Positions 8,710 to 17,496 of a DNA stretch of 64,000 bases are shown here, piece after piece. A model generated the notes under the pieces. It was given only the letters and a program-made list of their open reading frames with translations, made no database searches and was not told the DNA's origin. The stretch comes from Sphingomonas sp. Leaf32. Its GTDB lineage: Bacteria; Pseudomonadota; Alphaproteobacteria; Sphingomonadales; Sphingomonadaceae. The DNA is taken from positions 124,001 to 188,000 of the forward strand of contig NZ_LMLA01000001.1 of the NCBI RefSeq assembly GCF_001421765.1. The letters run 5' to 3'. A program made the translations under genes and the position numbers. The first letter of the stretch is position 1; each line of letters begins with the position of its first letter.

Positions 8710-9945
8710 TCAGGCACGCGGCAGCACGGCGAGCAGCCGATCGACATCATCGAGCGTGTTGAACACCGACGGGCTGACCCGGAAGCGGTTGCGCGACAGG
8801 GTGATCTGCACCTTCGCCGCCTTGAGAGGCGCGGACAGGCGGTCGCGCGCGCCCTCCAGCACGCAGGTGACGAGGGGGGTCCGGCTGTCGGGCGGGGTCA
8901 CGAGGGTATAGCCGCGACTGGCCAGCCCCGTATGCAGCCGTCGCAGCAGCGGCTGCCGCCACGCCGCAATCCGCTCGACGCCAAGGGCAAGGATATGCTC
9001 CAGCGACCAGTCGAGCATCGCCGGCACGACATGCGCGTGGGTGCCGCCGGCGAACAGCCCCTCCATGTCGCGCCGGGGCGTCACGTCGGCGATCGGGTAC
9101 TCGGCGTTCGTCGCGGGAGGATCGAACGGATAGACATGCGGGTCGAACCGGTCGAGCTGGTAATAGCCGTACCGCGTCCGCCGCAGCCGGTCGTGCAGGT
9201 CGGCGCGGACATAGAGGAAGCCCAGCCCGAAATCGCCCATCAGCCATTTATAGCTGGCGCAGGCGGCGAAATCGACGTTGCTGGCGCGCACGTCGATCGG
9301 CACCGTGCCGGCGGCATGGATGATGTCGGCATAGACCAGCGCCCCCTTCGCATGGGCGATTTCGCACACCCGCTTCAGGTCATGCTCGAAGCCGTTATAG
9401 GTCGATACCAGCGACAGTGCGACCAGTCGCGTGCCGGGTACGATCGCGCGTTCGATGTCGTCGATCGCGATGCGATTGGCGCGGGGCCGCAGCCACACGA
9501 CGTCCACGCCCTGCCGCGCCAGTTCCTGATAGAGATAAAAGGACCCAAAGAAATGCAGCGTATCGGTGACGATCCGCCCTTTTTCCCCCGGAAAGCCGAG
9601 CGCGTCGATCACCGCCTGTTCACCCGCCGTGGTGCTCTGGACGAAGGCGATCTCGGCCGGTGTCGCATTGATGAGCCGCGCGAAATTCGCCTTTACCCGC
9701 CCCTCGACCGCATCGGTCGGGAAATAGCCGTCCATCGTCGCCCGCTGGTCGAGATAGGCCCGCGCCGCATCGCGCGCACCGATCGGCACCGGGTGCATGG
9801 TGCCGCTGTCGAGATAGGTGCCGGGCATGGCTGCGAAGCTCGCACGGTCGGGCAGGGTCGGCGCAGGCGCGGCCATGGCACGCGTGGCCAGCGGCAGCAT
9901 CGCCCCCCCCGCCAGCATTCCGCGTCGCGTCACCCCTTCGGCCAC
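8710..9945 (-). CDS. Tat-exported class V aminotransferase-fold PLP enzyme
   Basis: 411 residues. The N-terminus TRRGMLAGGAMLPLATRAMA is a twin-arginine signal, which fits a cofactor-containing enzyme folded before export. Class V landmarks follow: TTAGEQAVIDAL for phosphate binding, Asp207 in VYADIIHAAG, and the Schiff-base lysine K233 in SYKWLMGD. Related proteins are annotated as isopenicillin-N-epimerase-like or cysteine-desulfurase-like. The gene is first in an operon with an S10 carboxypeptidase and shares a 168-base divergent promoter region with a second S10 gene. A periplasmic PLP enzyme next to exopeptidases may epimerise or cleave released residues; that is inference. Confidence 0.88.
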   Translation of the reverse strand: MAEGVTRRGMLAGGAMLPLATRAMAAPAPTLPDRASFAAMPGTYLDSGTMHPVPIGARDAARAYLDQRATMDGYFPTDAVEGRVKANFARLINATPAEIAFVQSTTAGEQAVIDALGFPGEKGRIVTDTLHFFGSFYLYQELARQGVDVVWLRPRANRIAIDDIERAIVPGTRLVALSLVSTYNGFEHDLKRVCEIAHAKGALVYADIIHAAGTVPIDVRASNVDFAACASYKWLMGDFGLGFLYVRADLHDRLRRTRYGYYQLDRFDPHVYPFDPPATNAEYPIADVTPRRDMEGLFAGGTHAHVVPAMLDWSLEHILALGVERIAAWRQPLLRRLHTGLASRGYTLVTPPDSRTPLVTCVLEGARDRLSAPLKAAKVQITLSRNRFRVSPSVFNTLDDVDRLLAVLPRA

Positions 9946-10054
9946 CCTTGTCTCTCCATTCGTGCCACAGCCTACCGCGGGTGCGCCGCATAAATCTTGC
10001 GTCCTGTGCCGGGGGGCACGCTACGACGGCCGCCGATCGATCGGCGCACGGGAT

Positions 10055-10070
10055 CTGTGCATAATTATGC
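10055..10070. promoter_or_regulatory. Candidate Lrp operator, palindrome GCATAATTATGC
   Basis: CTGTGCATAATTATGC contains a perfect 12-base palindrome (10059-10070). It lies 44 bases before the S10 copy 2 start and about 110 bases before the divergent class V gene. The part TGTGCATAAT repeats the sequence at the lrp start. This is the best-formed copy of the motif in the island. Confidence 0.5.
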
Positions 10071-10113
10071 CGCCGGATTGCCGCTACCCCGGCGAGGCAA
10101 AAGGAGTGTCGTG

Positions 10114-11520
10114 ATGATCCGATGGGCTTTGACGGGCATGATTCTGGCAGCGACCGCCGTCCCCGCCGCCGCGCGGACCTGCGCGCCCGACGCGGTCGAG
10201 ACGCGGCACAGCGCGCGCATCGCGGGACGCACCCTCACCTATGTCGCCTGTGTCGGCGCGCTGCCGGTTCGTAGCGGCACCGCACAGGCCCGGATCGTCT
10301 ATACCGCCTACATTGTCCCCGGCGCGGCCCGGCGCCCGATCAGTTTCGTGTGGAACGGCGGCCCCGGCGCGGATTCCCGCACGCTCCAGTTCCATGCGGT
10401 CGGGCCACGCGTGCTGCGGGGCGGCGCGCTGGTCGACAATGCCGACAGTCCGCTCGCCGCGACCGACCTCGTCTTCGTCGATCCGGTCGGGACGGGCTTC
10501 AGCCATGCCGTCGACCCGGCACAGGCCGCCACCTTCTATGGCACGGTCGCCGATATCGCCGTCACCGCCGATTTCATCGAGAGCTTCCGCCGACATTATC
10601 GTCGCCCGTCCAGCCCGATCAACCTCGTCGGCGAAAGCTTCGGCACGTGGCGCGCGTCGGGCGTCGCCGAAACGCTGGTCGAGCGGGGTGTACCCGTGGC
10701 TGGCGTCGCGCTGATCTCCGGCGGCATTCCGCTTGGCGAGGAACCGCAGGCCAACCGCCGCCGTGCGCTGTCGCTGGTCAATCGCGCGGCGACCGCCTTC
10801 GCCCTCGGCAAGCTCGCACCCGCGCTGCAACGCGATCGCGCGGCGACACTGGCCGAGGTGGAGCGCTGGGCGAACGGCGTCTATGCCCCGGCGCTGGCCG
10901 ACCCCGCCGCGCTGGATGCGCCGCGCCGTGCCGCCATCGTCGCCGCGCTCGCCCGCTACCAGGGGCTAGATCCCGCCACGATCGACCCGGCGACGCTATG
11001 GGTTTCGCCGCGCGACTTCCGCACGCGGCTGCTCGCCGCCGAGGGCAAGACGCTCGACATCTTCGACATGCGCCGGACCGGGCGGCCCGAACCCGTGCAG
11101 GACGATGCGGTCGTCCTCGCCTATTATCGCGAGGCGTTGGGATATACCACCGGGCGCTATGCCGGGATCGACGGCCCGGCCGATGCCGTCGGCGGTCAGT
11201 GGCGCTATGACCAGTCGCCGATCACGCCGGAATCGCTGGCGCGGGCGATGGCCGGCGAAGGTCCACCCAGCGCGTCGCAACCATGGATCCAGCGCGCGAT
11301 GACCAAGGCCCCCCGGCTGCGGGTGTGGGTCGCCACCGGCCTGTACGATTCGCTCAACAGTTGCGCGGGCAACGCCGCTACGGTCGCGGGCCTGGCCGGC
11401 GATCTTTCGCGTCGCTTCACCCTGCGCTGCTATGCCGGCGGCCACATGATGTATGAAGACCGCCAGGAAACCGCGCGTTTCGGCAAGGAGCTTGCGGCGT
11501 TTCTCGGCAAGAACGCATAA
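10114..11520 (+). CDS. S10-family serine carboxypeptidase-like protein (copy 2)
   Basis: 468 residues from the ATG at 10114, which is seven bases after AAGGAG; a GTG three bases upstream is also possible. A signal peptide (MIRWALTGMILAATAVPAAA) is followed by S10 motifs: VWNGGPGADSRTLQ, FVDPVGTGFSH, GESFGTWRA with Ser175, an Asp in ATGLYDSLNSC and a His in YAGGHMMYED. Cysteines near the mature N-terminus and C-terminus could form disulfides, which fits a periplasmic place. It precedes the large TonB-dependent receptor by 170 bases and may share control with it. The stop codon region and the gap contain two GCATAAT half sites. Confidence 0.9.
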   Translation: MIRWALTGMILAATAVPAAARTCAPDAVETRHSARIAGRTLTYVACVGALPVRSGTAQARIVYTAYIVPGAARRPISFVWNGGPGADSRTLQFHAVGPRVLRGGALVDNADSPLAATDLVFVDPVGTGFSHAVDPAQAATFYGTVADIAVTADFIESFRRHYRRPSSPINLVGESFGTWRASGVAETLVERGVPVAGVALISGGIPLGEEPQANRRRALSLVNRAATAFALGKLAPALQRDRAATLAEVERWANGVYAPALADPAALDAPRRAAIVAALARYQGLDPATIDPATLWVSPRDFRTRLLAAEGKTLDIFDMRRTGRPEPVQDDAVVLAYYREALGYTTGRYAGIDGPADAVGGQWRYDQSPITPESLARAMAGEGPPSASQPWIQRAMTKAPRLRVWVATGLYDSLNSCAGNAATVAGLAGDLSRRFTLRCYAGGHMMYEDRQETARFGKELAAFLGKNA

Positions 11521-11543
11521 TTTTTGCGCAGAACCGGCATAAT
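11515..11543. promoter_or_regulatory. Paired GCATAAT half sites before the TonB receptor
   Basis: GCATAAT occurs at 11515 and again at 11537, 22 bases apart (about two helical turns), the first overlapping the S10 stop codon. Both match the core of the palindrome at 10059. They lie roughly 150-175 bases before the TonB receptor start. Support is weaker than for the other two sites because TGT is not conserved. Confidence 0.3.
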
Positions 11544-11690
11544 CGCATCAATTCGAACCCGATCGGCGCGTGGGAGCACGCGGTAACGCCCAAAAATGCC
11601 CCGCCCCCCGCGCTATGCTGGACGTCAGGGAAGGAACGCAGACGGCATCAAAGCCACGCGGTCCGGGGCAGACGAAACAAAGGGGGCTTC

Positions 11691-14600
11691 ATGCAGCACG
11701 TACAGTTCGGACGGGTCCGCAGCCTGATGGCATCGACGGCGATCATGACCGCGCTGGCCGCGATCCCGGCACAGGCGCAGCAGCCGGTCGAAGCCTCGAT
11801 CGCCACCGATGCCGCGCCCGCCAGCGACGATATGATCGTCATCACCGGATCGCGCATCCGCCGCGCCGGGCTGGACCAGGCCGCGCCGGTCGCCGAAATC
11901 ACGGCGCAGGCGATCACCGATCGCGGCTTCGTCACCGCCGCCGACGCGCTTAACAACCTGCCGTCGAACGCGCCGGTGCTGAACCAGGCCGATGGCAGCG
12001 GCGACACCAGCGGGCCGGGGTTTCAGGCACCCAATCTCTTCAACCTCGGCACCGGCCGCACGCTGACGCTGTTCAACGGCCGGCGCATGGTCACGACCGG
12101 ATCGGGCATCGGCGCGGGCGACGGGGTGGGCGATGCCTTTGTCGATGCGAACATCATTCCGCTCGGCCTGCTCGACCGGGTCGAGGTCTATCAGGGCGGT
12201 GGTGCTGCCGTCTATGGATCGGATGCGATCGCCGGCGTCGTCAACTATATCGTGAAGAAGGATTTTTCCGGCCTCGTGCTGGATGCGCAGAACGGTATTT
12301 CCGAACGCGGCGACTATGCGACGCCCAGCCTGCGCGCGACGGCGGGCATGAACTTCGGCGGCGGACGCGGCAATGTCGCGATCGATCTGGGCTATTCGAA
12401 ATCGCCGACGCTGATGTTCGATGCCCGCCCGCTGTCCAATCGCGGACGGCTGACGGTCGGCAACAGCGCCGACACCGGTCCGACGGACGGGATTCCGGCG
12501 GTGAAGGAAATCTTCAACGCCGCCTTCTGGCCGTTCAACCGCAATGGCGTGATCTTCACCCGCCCCGCCCCGGTCCCCCCGTTCCTCGCGCGCAGCAGCG
12601 GCAACGCGCTGCAATTCGCCCCGGACGGCAGCGTCGTGCGCTACGACACCGGCGCGATCCAGGGGATTCCGTTCGCCTCGGGCGGCGACGGCTTCAAATA
12701 TCAGGCGCTGGCGGGCTTACGCACCGGCGTCGAGCGCTATACCGCCAATCTGATCGGCCATTACGACCTGACCGATCGCATCACCCTGTCGACCGAACTG
12801 CTCTATGCCCGCACGACCGGCACCGAGATTCCGCAGGGCAACAGCTATACCACGCTGAACGCCGGCAACTACGCCGGCCCGATCCCCTTCACGATCACCA
12901 ACCCGTTCCTCTCGACGCAGGCACGCACGCTGCTGGCCGGGGCCAATGCCGGCTTCGCTGCGGGCGCGCCGCTGTTCCTGTCCAAATATTTCTATGATCT
13001 GACCCCTGCCAACGACCAGACGACCCGCACCGAAACCTATCGCGCCGCGCTGGCGCTCGATGGCGGGTTCGATGTCGGCGACCGCGCCTTCTACTGGTCG
13101 CTCGCCGGCAGCTATGCGCGGGTCGACGGGGCGCAGCGCAGTTGGCAGGTGGTGAACAGCCGGTTCCGCAACGCGATCGGCGCGGGGCTGAGCGGCGGGC
13201 GGATCGTCTGCGCGATCAACGCCGATGCGATCACCACCAACGACGATGCCGCCTGCGCGCCGATCAACCCGTTCGGCGACGGCAATGTCTCGGCGGCGGC
13301 GCGCGACTATGTCAGCACCCGCGCCGGCATCGACTGGACCAACGAACAGGTCGATCTGCTCGCCACGTTCGGTGGCACGCTGGCGAAACTGCCGACCGGC
13401 AATGCCGATTTCAGCGTCGCCTATGAACATCGCGACGAACGCGCCGCCTTCGATCCGCTGGCAGCAAACCGCGCGGGCAGCTTCGGCACCGGCACGCGGG
13501 AGGTGGCGCAGTCGGGCGGCTATAATACCGATGAACTGTCGGCCGAACTCATCGTCCCGCTGATCGGCAAGGATTTCCAGTTACCGCTGGTCCGGCTGCT
13601 GGAGGCCAAGGGCGCGTTCCGCTACGTCGACAACAGCTATGCCGGGCATCAGAACGTCTGGGATCTGGGGCTGCGCTGGGAAGTGACGGAAGGGGTGACG
13701 CTGCGCGGATCGCGCAGCCGCAATTTCCGTGCGCCGACGCTCACCCAGTTGCTGGCTCCGACCGTCAGCGGGCTGAACTCCGTCGGTTTCGACCCGTGCG
13801 ATGCCGACCGGATCGCCAGCGGCCCCAACCCGGCGGTGCGCCGTGCCAACTGCCTTGCGCTGTTCGCCGCCAATCCGGGCTATGGTGTCGATCCCGACGG
13901 CACCGGCGCGGGGCTGGGTGCCGCCGCCCGGCTCGCCCGGTTCCAGGACCCGTCGGAAAATTTCCAGCGCGCGATCGTCACCACCGGCGGCAACACCGCG
14001 CTGCGCAACGAAATCTCCAACACCTGGACCTATGGCATCCTGTTGCAGCCCCGGGTCGTCCCTGGCCTTACGATCAGCGCCGACCGGATCGAGATCGACC
14101 TGACCGACGGGCTGTCGTCGTTCATGACCGCCGATTTCGCCGCCGCCTGCTATGACGATCCCAACCCGTCGGCGGCGGTGTGCGGGGCCTTCACCCGGCT
14201 TGCCAACAGCGACGGGGTCAGCCCCGGCGGCACCATCGCCACCGGCACCACCACCACCTTCAACGCCGGGGTCGTGCGCTATCGCGGCGAAACCTATCTG
14301 GTCGACTATCAGTTCGCGCTGGGCGACCTGCTGGGGGGTGGCGATCTCGGGCGGCTGCAACTGGGCGCGGCGGCAACGCGCAACGCGCTGCTGACCACGT
14401 CGGTCACCGGCACCACCTTCGTCCGGTCCGACGGCACCTATCTGTCGCCGCGCTGGGTAGGCCGGTTCAACGCCGCCTATGCCAAGGGGCCATTGCGCCT
14501 GACCTATCAGCTCGAATATCTCGACCGGACGGCAGCGGGGCCGAACGTATCGATCGAAACGACGCCCAATCCGGTGCTGCGCAGCAATATCGTCCACGAC

Positions 14601-14747
14601 GTGTCGGCGCAGGTCGATCTGGGCCGGATCGCGCTGCGCTTCGGCATCGACAATCTGACCGACCGCGAACCGTCCTATCCGCAGATCGCCTATGGCGACA
14701 TTCTCGGCCGCCGGTTCTACGCGGGCGCGCGGATCAAGCTGAAGTGA
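11691..14747 (+). CDS. TonB-dependent receptor (large, 1018 residues)
   Basis: The protein opens with a signal peptide (SLMASTAIMTALAAIPAQAQ), a TonB-box-like DDMIVITGSRIRR, and a plug domain (VEVYQGGGAAVYGSDAIAGVVN). A long 22-strand barrel ends in aromatic RFYAGARIKLK. The start follows GGGGG by about six bases. At 1018 residues it belongs to the large receptors that in sphingomonads and xanthomonads often import oligopeptides or oligosaccharides. It is enclosed by S10 peptidases and, 56 bases downstream, an operon of aminotransferase, S10 peptidase and permease. Peptide import across the outer membrane is therefore the likely job, inferred from context. Confidence 0.93.
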   Translation: MQHVQFGRVRSLMASTAIMTALAAIPAQAQQPVEASIATDAAPASDDMIVITGSRIRRAGLDQAAPVAEITAQAITDRGFVTAADALNNLPSNAPVLNQADGSGDTSGPGFQAPNLFNLGTGRTLTLFNGRRMVTTGSGIGAGDGVGDAFVDANIIPLGLLDRVEVYQGGGAAVYGSDAIAGVVNYIVKKDFSGLVLDAQNGISERGDYATPSLRATAGMNFGGGRGNVAIDLGYSKSPTLMFDARPLSNRGRLTVGNSADTGPTDGIPAVKEIFNAAFWPFNRNGVIFTRPAPVPPFLARSSGNALQFAPDGSVVRYDTGAIQGIPFASGGDGFKYQALAGLRTGVERYTANLIGHYDLTDRITLSTELLYARTTGTEIPQGNSYTTLNAGNYAGPIPFTITNPFLSTQARTLLAGANAGFAAGAPLFLSKYFYDLTPANDQTTRTETYRAALALDGGFDVGDRAFYWSLAGSYARVDGAQRSWQVVNSRFRNAIGAGLSGGRIVCAINADAITTNDDAACAPINPFGDGNVSAAARDYVSTRAGIDWTNEQVDLLATFGGTLAKLPTGNADFSVAYEHRDERAAFDPLAANRAGSFGTGTREVAQSGGYNTDELSAELIVPLIGKDFQLPLVRLLEAKGAFRYVDNSYAGHQNVWDLGLRWEVTEGVTLRGSRSRNFRAPTLTQLLAPTVSGLNSVGFDPCDADRIASGPNPAVRRANCLALFAANPGYGVDPDGTGAGLGAAARLARFQDPSENFQRAIVTTGGNTALRNEISNTWTYGILLQPRVVPGLTISADRIEIDLTDGLSSFMTADFAAACYDDPNPSAAVCGAFTRLANSDGVSPGGTIATGTTTTFNAGVVRYRGETYLVDYQFALGDLLGGGDLGRLQLGAAATRNALLTTSVTGTTFVRSDGTYLSPRWVGRFNAAYAKGPLRLTYQLEYLDRTAAGPNVSIETTPNPVLRSNIVHDVSAQVDLGRIALRFGIDNLTDREPSYPQIAYGDILGRRFYAGARIKLK

Positions 14748-14803
14748 CGGCCCGCCCGGCCGCCATGGCCGGGCGACGCGCCGGCGAACCCCCTGACGAG
14801 CGG

Positions 14804-16039
14804 ATGCAGACCCTGACGATGACCCGGCCGGACCCGACCGATCCCGTATCCGCGATGCCGCCGCCCACCGGACCGGTCGCGGTGGCGGGGGTATCCGAAT
14901 CCTATTCGCACTGGGTCCGCCGCGTGATCCGCGCGGTGCGCGCCGAACGCAACCTGCTGGTCGGGCTGTTCGACAGTTCGGTGCCCGAACCGGTCAACCC
15001 TCTGCGCGACATCATCGCCGACGGCTTCGGCGAGACGATCACCACGCGCTACACCAGCGCGTTCACGAATGGTAATCCCTATGTCGTGGCGCAGCTCGCC
15101 CGGCACTATGGCGTCGATGCCCGGCAGGTCCTGTGCACGACCGGCGCGACCGGCGCGTTGTCGCTGATCTACCGCGCGCTGCTCGAACCCGGCGACCGGA
15201 TACTGGTCGAAAATCCGGGGTTCGACCTGTTCCACAAGATCGCCGAGACCCAGGGCTATGGCGTCGACCGGTTCGAGCGGCGCGGCGACGATTTCGCGAT
15301 CGATCCCGCCGCGATCGCCGCCGCGATGACCCCGCGCACCCGGCTGATCGTGCTGTCCACCCTGCACAATCCGTCGGGCATGGCGGTGCCCCCCGCCACG
15401 CTCGCCGCCATCGGCGCGCTGGCGCAGGCGCGGGGCGCGCGGGTGATCGTCGACGAAGTCTATGCCGATTATGTCGATCCGGCGTTGCGCCCGCCGCCGG
15501 CGATGCGGCTGTCGGACGCGATCGTCAGCATCAACAGCCTGACCAAGTCGCACGGGCTCAGCACGCTGCGCTGCGGGTGGATCGTCGGCGCGCCCGACAC
15601 GATCGATCGCATCCGCGCGCTGGCCGACGAGATCGACTTCGGCGTGTCCACCCTGTCGCACGCGGTCGCCGCGCTGGTGCTGGAGCGGCCCGAGCGGTTC
15701 GAGGCGTATCGCACCGACATCCTGCGGCGGGCGCGGCCGATCATGGAATCCTACCACGCGCACTGGCGCGAACAGGGGTTGGTGACGGGCACGCTGCCGC
15801 CGTTCGGCTGCATCGCCTTTCCCCGGCTCGTCGGGATCGACGATACGGTGGCATTTTCCGAATGGCTGGCCGATCGCTGCGGAGTGATCGTGGCGCCGGG
15901 CGAATATTTCGGCCGGGCGGGGCATGTCCGCATCGGCTTCGCCCGCGCCAGCGCCGATGTCGATTATGGGTTGCAGGCGCTGACCGATGGCCTGATCCGC
16001 TATCGCGACCAGCGCGGCGCAAGGAAGGAACGGGGATGA
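14804..16039 (+). CDS. Class I/II PLP-dependent aminotransferase
   Basis: 411 residues. Fold-type I landmarks are clear: TTGATGALSLIYRAL, HNPSG (N189), DEVYADY (D217, Y220) and the Schiff-base lysine K248 in SLTKSHGLSTLRCGW. The frame is open far upstream into the TonB gene, but homology begins only near GVSESYSHWVRR; I take the ATG at 14804, and 14819 or an ATG near 14855 are alternatives because no strong ribosome-binding site marks one. The stop overlaps the next S10 gene (ATGA). No signal peptide is seen, so it acts in the cytoplasm, probably on amino acids released from imported peptides. Confidence 0.88.
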   Translation: MQTLTMTRPDPTDPVSAMPPPTGPVAVAGVSESYSHWVRRVIRAVRAERNLLVGLFDSSVPEPVNPLRDIIADGFGETITTRYTSAFTNGNPYVVAQLARHYGVDARQVLCTTGATGALSLIYRALLEPGDRILVENPGFDLFHKIAETQGYGVDRFERRGDDFAIDPAAIAAAMTPRTRLIVLSTLHNPSGMAVPPATLAAIGALAQARGARVIVDEVYADYVDPALRPPPAMRLSDAIVSINSLTKSHGLSTLRCGWIVGAPDTIDRIRALADEIDFGVSTLSHAVAALVLERPERFEAYRTDILRRARPIMESYHAHWREQGLVTGTLPPFGCIAFPRLVGIDDTVAFSEWLADRCGVIVAPGEYFGRAGHVRIGFARASADVDYGLQALTDGLIRYRDQRGARKERG

Positions 16040-17496
16040 TGCACCGGGTGGCATTCGCACTGGCGTGGATGGTGTCGGCGGCGGCGGCCTTCGCCGAGCC
16101 GCCCTCGCCACCCGTCGTGAAGGCCACCACGCACGCAACGATCGTGCGGCAGGGCACCGTCATCCCCTATGAGGCCGAGGTAGGGCTGGTCCCCGTCGGC
16201 AGCCGGCCGGGCCGGCACGACGCGACGGCGGGCTACATATCCTATCGCCGGGATGCGGGTCGCGACCGACCGGTCCTGTTCGTGTTCAACGGCGGTCCCG
16301 GCGCGGCATCGGCCTATCTCCACATGGGCGCGCTCGGCCCCCTGCGTGCGCGGATGCCGCAGGACCCGGCCGCCCCGCTGCCCACCGCCGCCGCGCTCGG
16401 CGACAATCCCGACACGCTGCTCGACATCGCCGACCTCGTCTTCCTCGATCCGCCGGGCACGGGCTTTTCGGCCATCGGCGACGATGCTGACACCGGCTTC
16501 TATCGCTCGGTACGCGGCGATGCCGATGCGGTCGCACAGCTGGCGCGCGCATGGCTGGCGGCGCACGGCCGCACCGCCGCACCGCTCTACATCCTCGGCG
16601 AAAGCTATGGGACGATCCGCGCGGCGGCGATGGTCGACGCGCTGCGCGAACAGGACCCGACGCTCCGGCTGCGCGGCGTGATGCTGCTGGGTCAGGCGCT
16701 CAACATGATCGAAACGTCGCAGCGCCCCGACAATGTCGTCACCTATCCGGTCGCGCTGCCGACGCTGGCCGCGCTCGCCTGCTACCACCGGGTCACGTCG
16801 GCTCCCTGCACGCCGCAGGACGGCGCGCGTGCGGGGTCGGCCTATGCGGGTGCCTATCTCTCGGCGCTGTTCCGCGGACGCGCGCTCGACGCCGCGGAGC
16901 GTTCGGCGGTGGCGACGCGCCTCGCCGCGCTGACCGGCATCCCGCGCGCCTGGTATCTCGCCCACGACCTGCGCATCACGAAGGAACAGTTCCGCGTCGA
17001 ACTGCTGCGCGGTCGAGGCAAGGTGCTCGGCCGCTACGATGCGCGCTATACCGCGCCACGCGCGCCCGACGCCGGGGAGACGGTCGGTCCCGACGCCTTC
17101 TCGGCGGTGTCCGACCTGTACGGAACGGCGGTGATCGCGCAGCTGGCGCGGATCGGCGTGGCCGATGCCGCCGGCTACCGCGTCATCGCGCGCGGCGGCG
17201 ACGACTGGCGCTATGGATCGGGCGATTCGCCGTTCAATGACTGGCCGTTCATGGCGCGGCTCGAACGGACGATGGCGGTGGTGCCCGAACTGCGGCTGTT
17301 CGTCGGCACCGGGCTGTACGACCTGACGACCACGGTCGGCGCGGCGGACTATCTGTTTGCGCAGAGCACGCTGCCCGCCGCGCGCTATCGCAACCGGCGC
17401 TATCCGGCGGGCCATGTCGCCTATTCGGACGATGCGAGCTGGGCGATGCTGATGCGCGACCTGCGCGCCTTCCTTCTGGCGGGGGACGGCCGTTGA
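16036..17496 (+). CDS. S10-family serine carboxypeptidase-like protein (copy 3)
   Basis: 486 residues from the ATG at 16036, which overlaps the aminotransferase stop and has AAGGAAGGA just upstream. A signal peptide (MHRVAFALAWMVSAAAAFA) is followed by FNGGPGAASAYLHM, FLDPPGTGFS, GESYGTIRAA (Ser190), an Asp in GTGLYDLTTT and a His in YPAGHVAYSDD. The open frame extends upstream to 15133, but that is out-of-frame reading of the aminotransferase gene. Its stop overlaps the TTG start of the APC permease by three bases. A periplasmic carboxypeptidase made together with an inner-membrane amino-acid carrier suggests cleavage followed by uptake. Confidence 0.9.
   Translation: MMHRVAFALAWMVSAAAAFAEPPSPPVVKATTHATIVRQGTVIPYEAEVGLVPVGSRPGRHDATAGYISYRRDAGRDRPVLFVFNGGPGAASAYLHMGALGPLRARMPQDPAAPLPTAAALGDNPDTLLDIADLVFLDPPGTGFSAIGDDADTGFYRSVRGDADAVAQLARAWLAAHGRTAAPLYILGESYGTIRAAAMVDALREQDPTLRLRGVMLLGQALNMIETSQRPDNVVTYPVALPTLAALACYHRVTSAPCTPQDGARAGSAYAGAYLSALFRGRALDAAERSAVATRLAALTGIPRAWYLAHDLRITKEQFRVELLRGRGKVLGRYDARYTAPRAPDAGETVGPDAFSAVSDLYGTAVIAQLARIGVADAAGYRVIARGGDDWRYGSGDSPFNDWPFMARLERTMAVVPELRLFVGTGLYDLTTTVGAADYLFAQSTLPAARYRNRRYPAGHVAYSDDASWAMLMRDLRAFLLAGDGR

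Noticed and set aside
15133..16035. A long N-terminal extension of the third S10 gene
   Set aside because: It is an out-of-frame reading of the aminotransferase gene. The S10 signal peptide begins at 16036 with a good ribosome-binding site.
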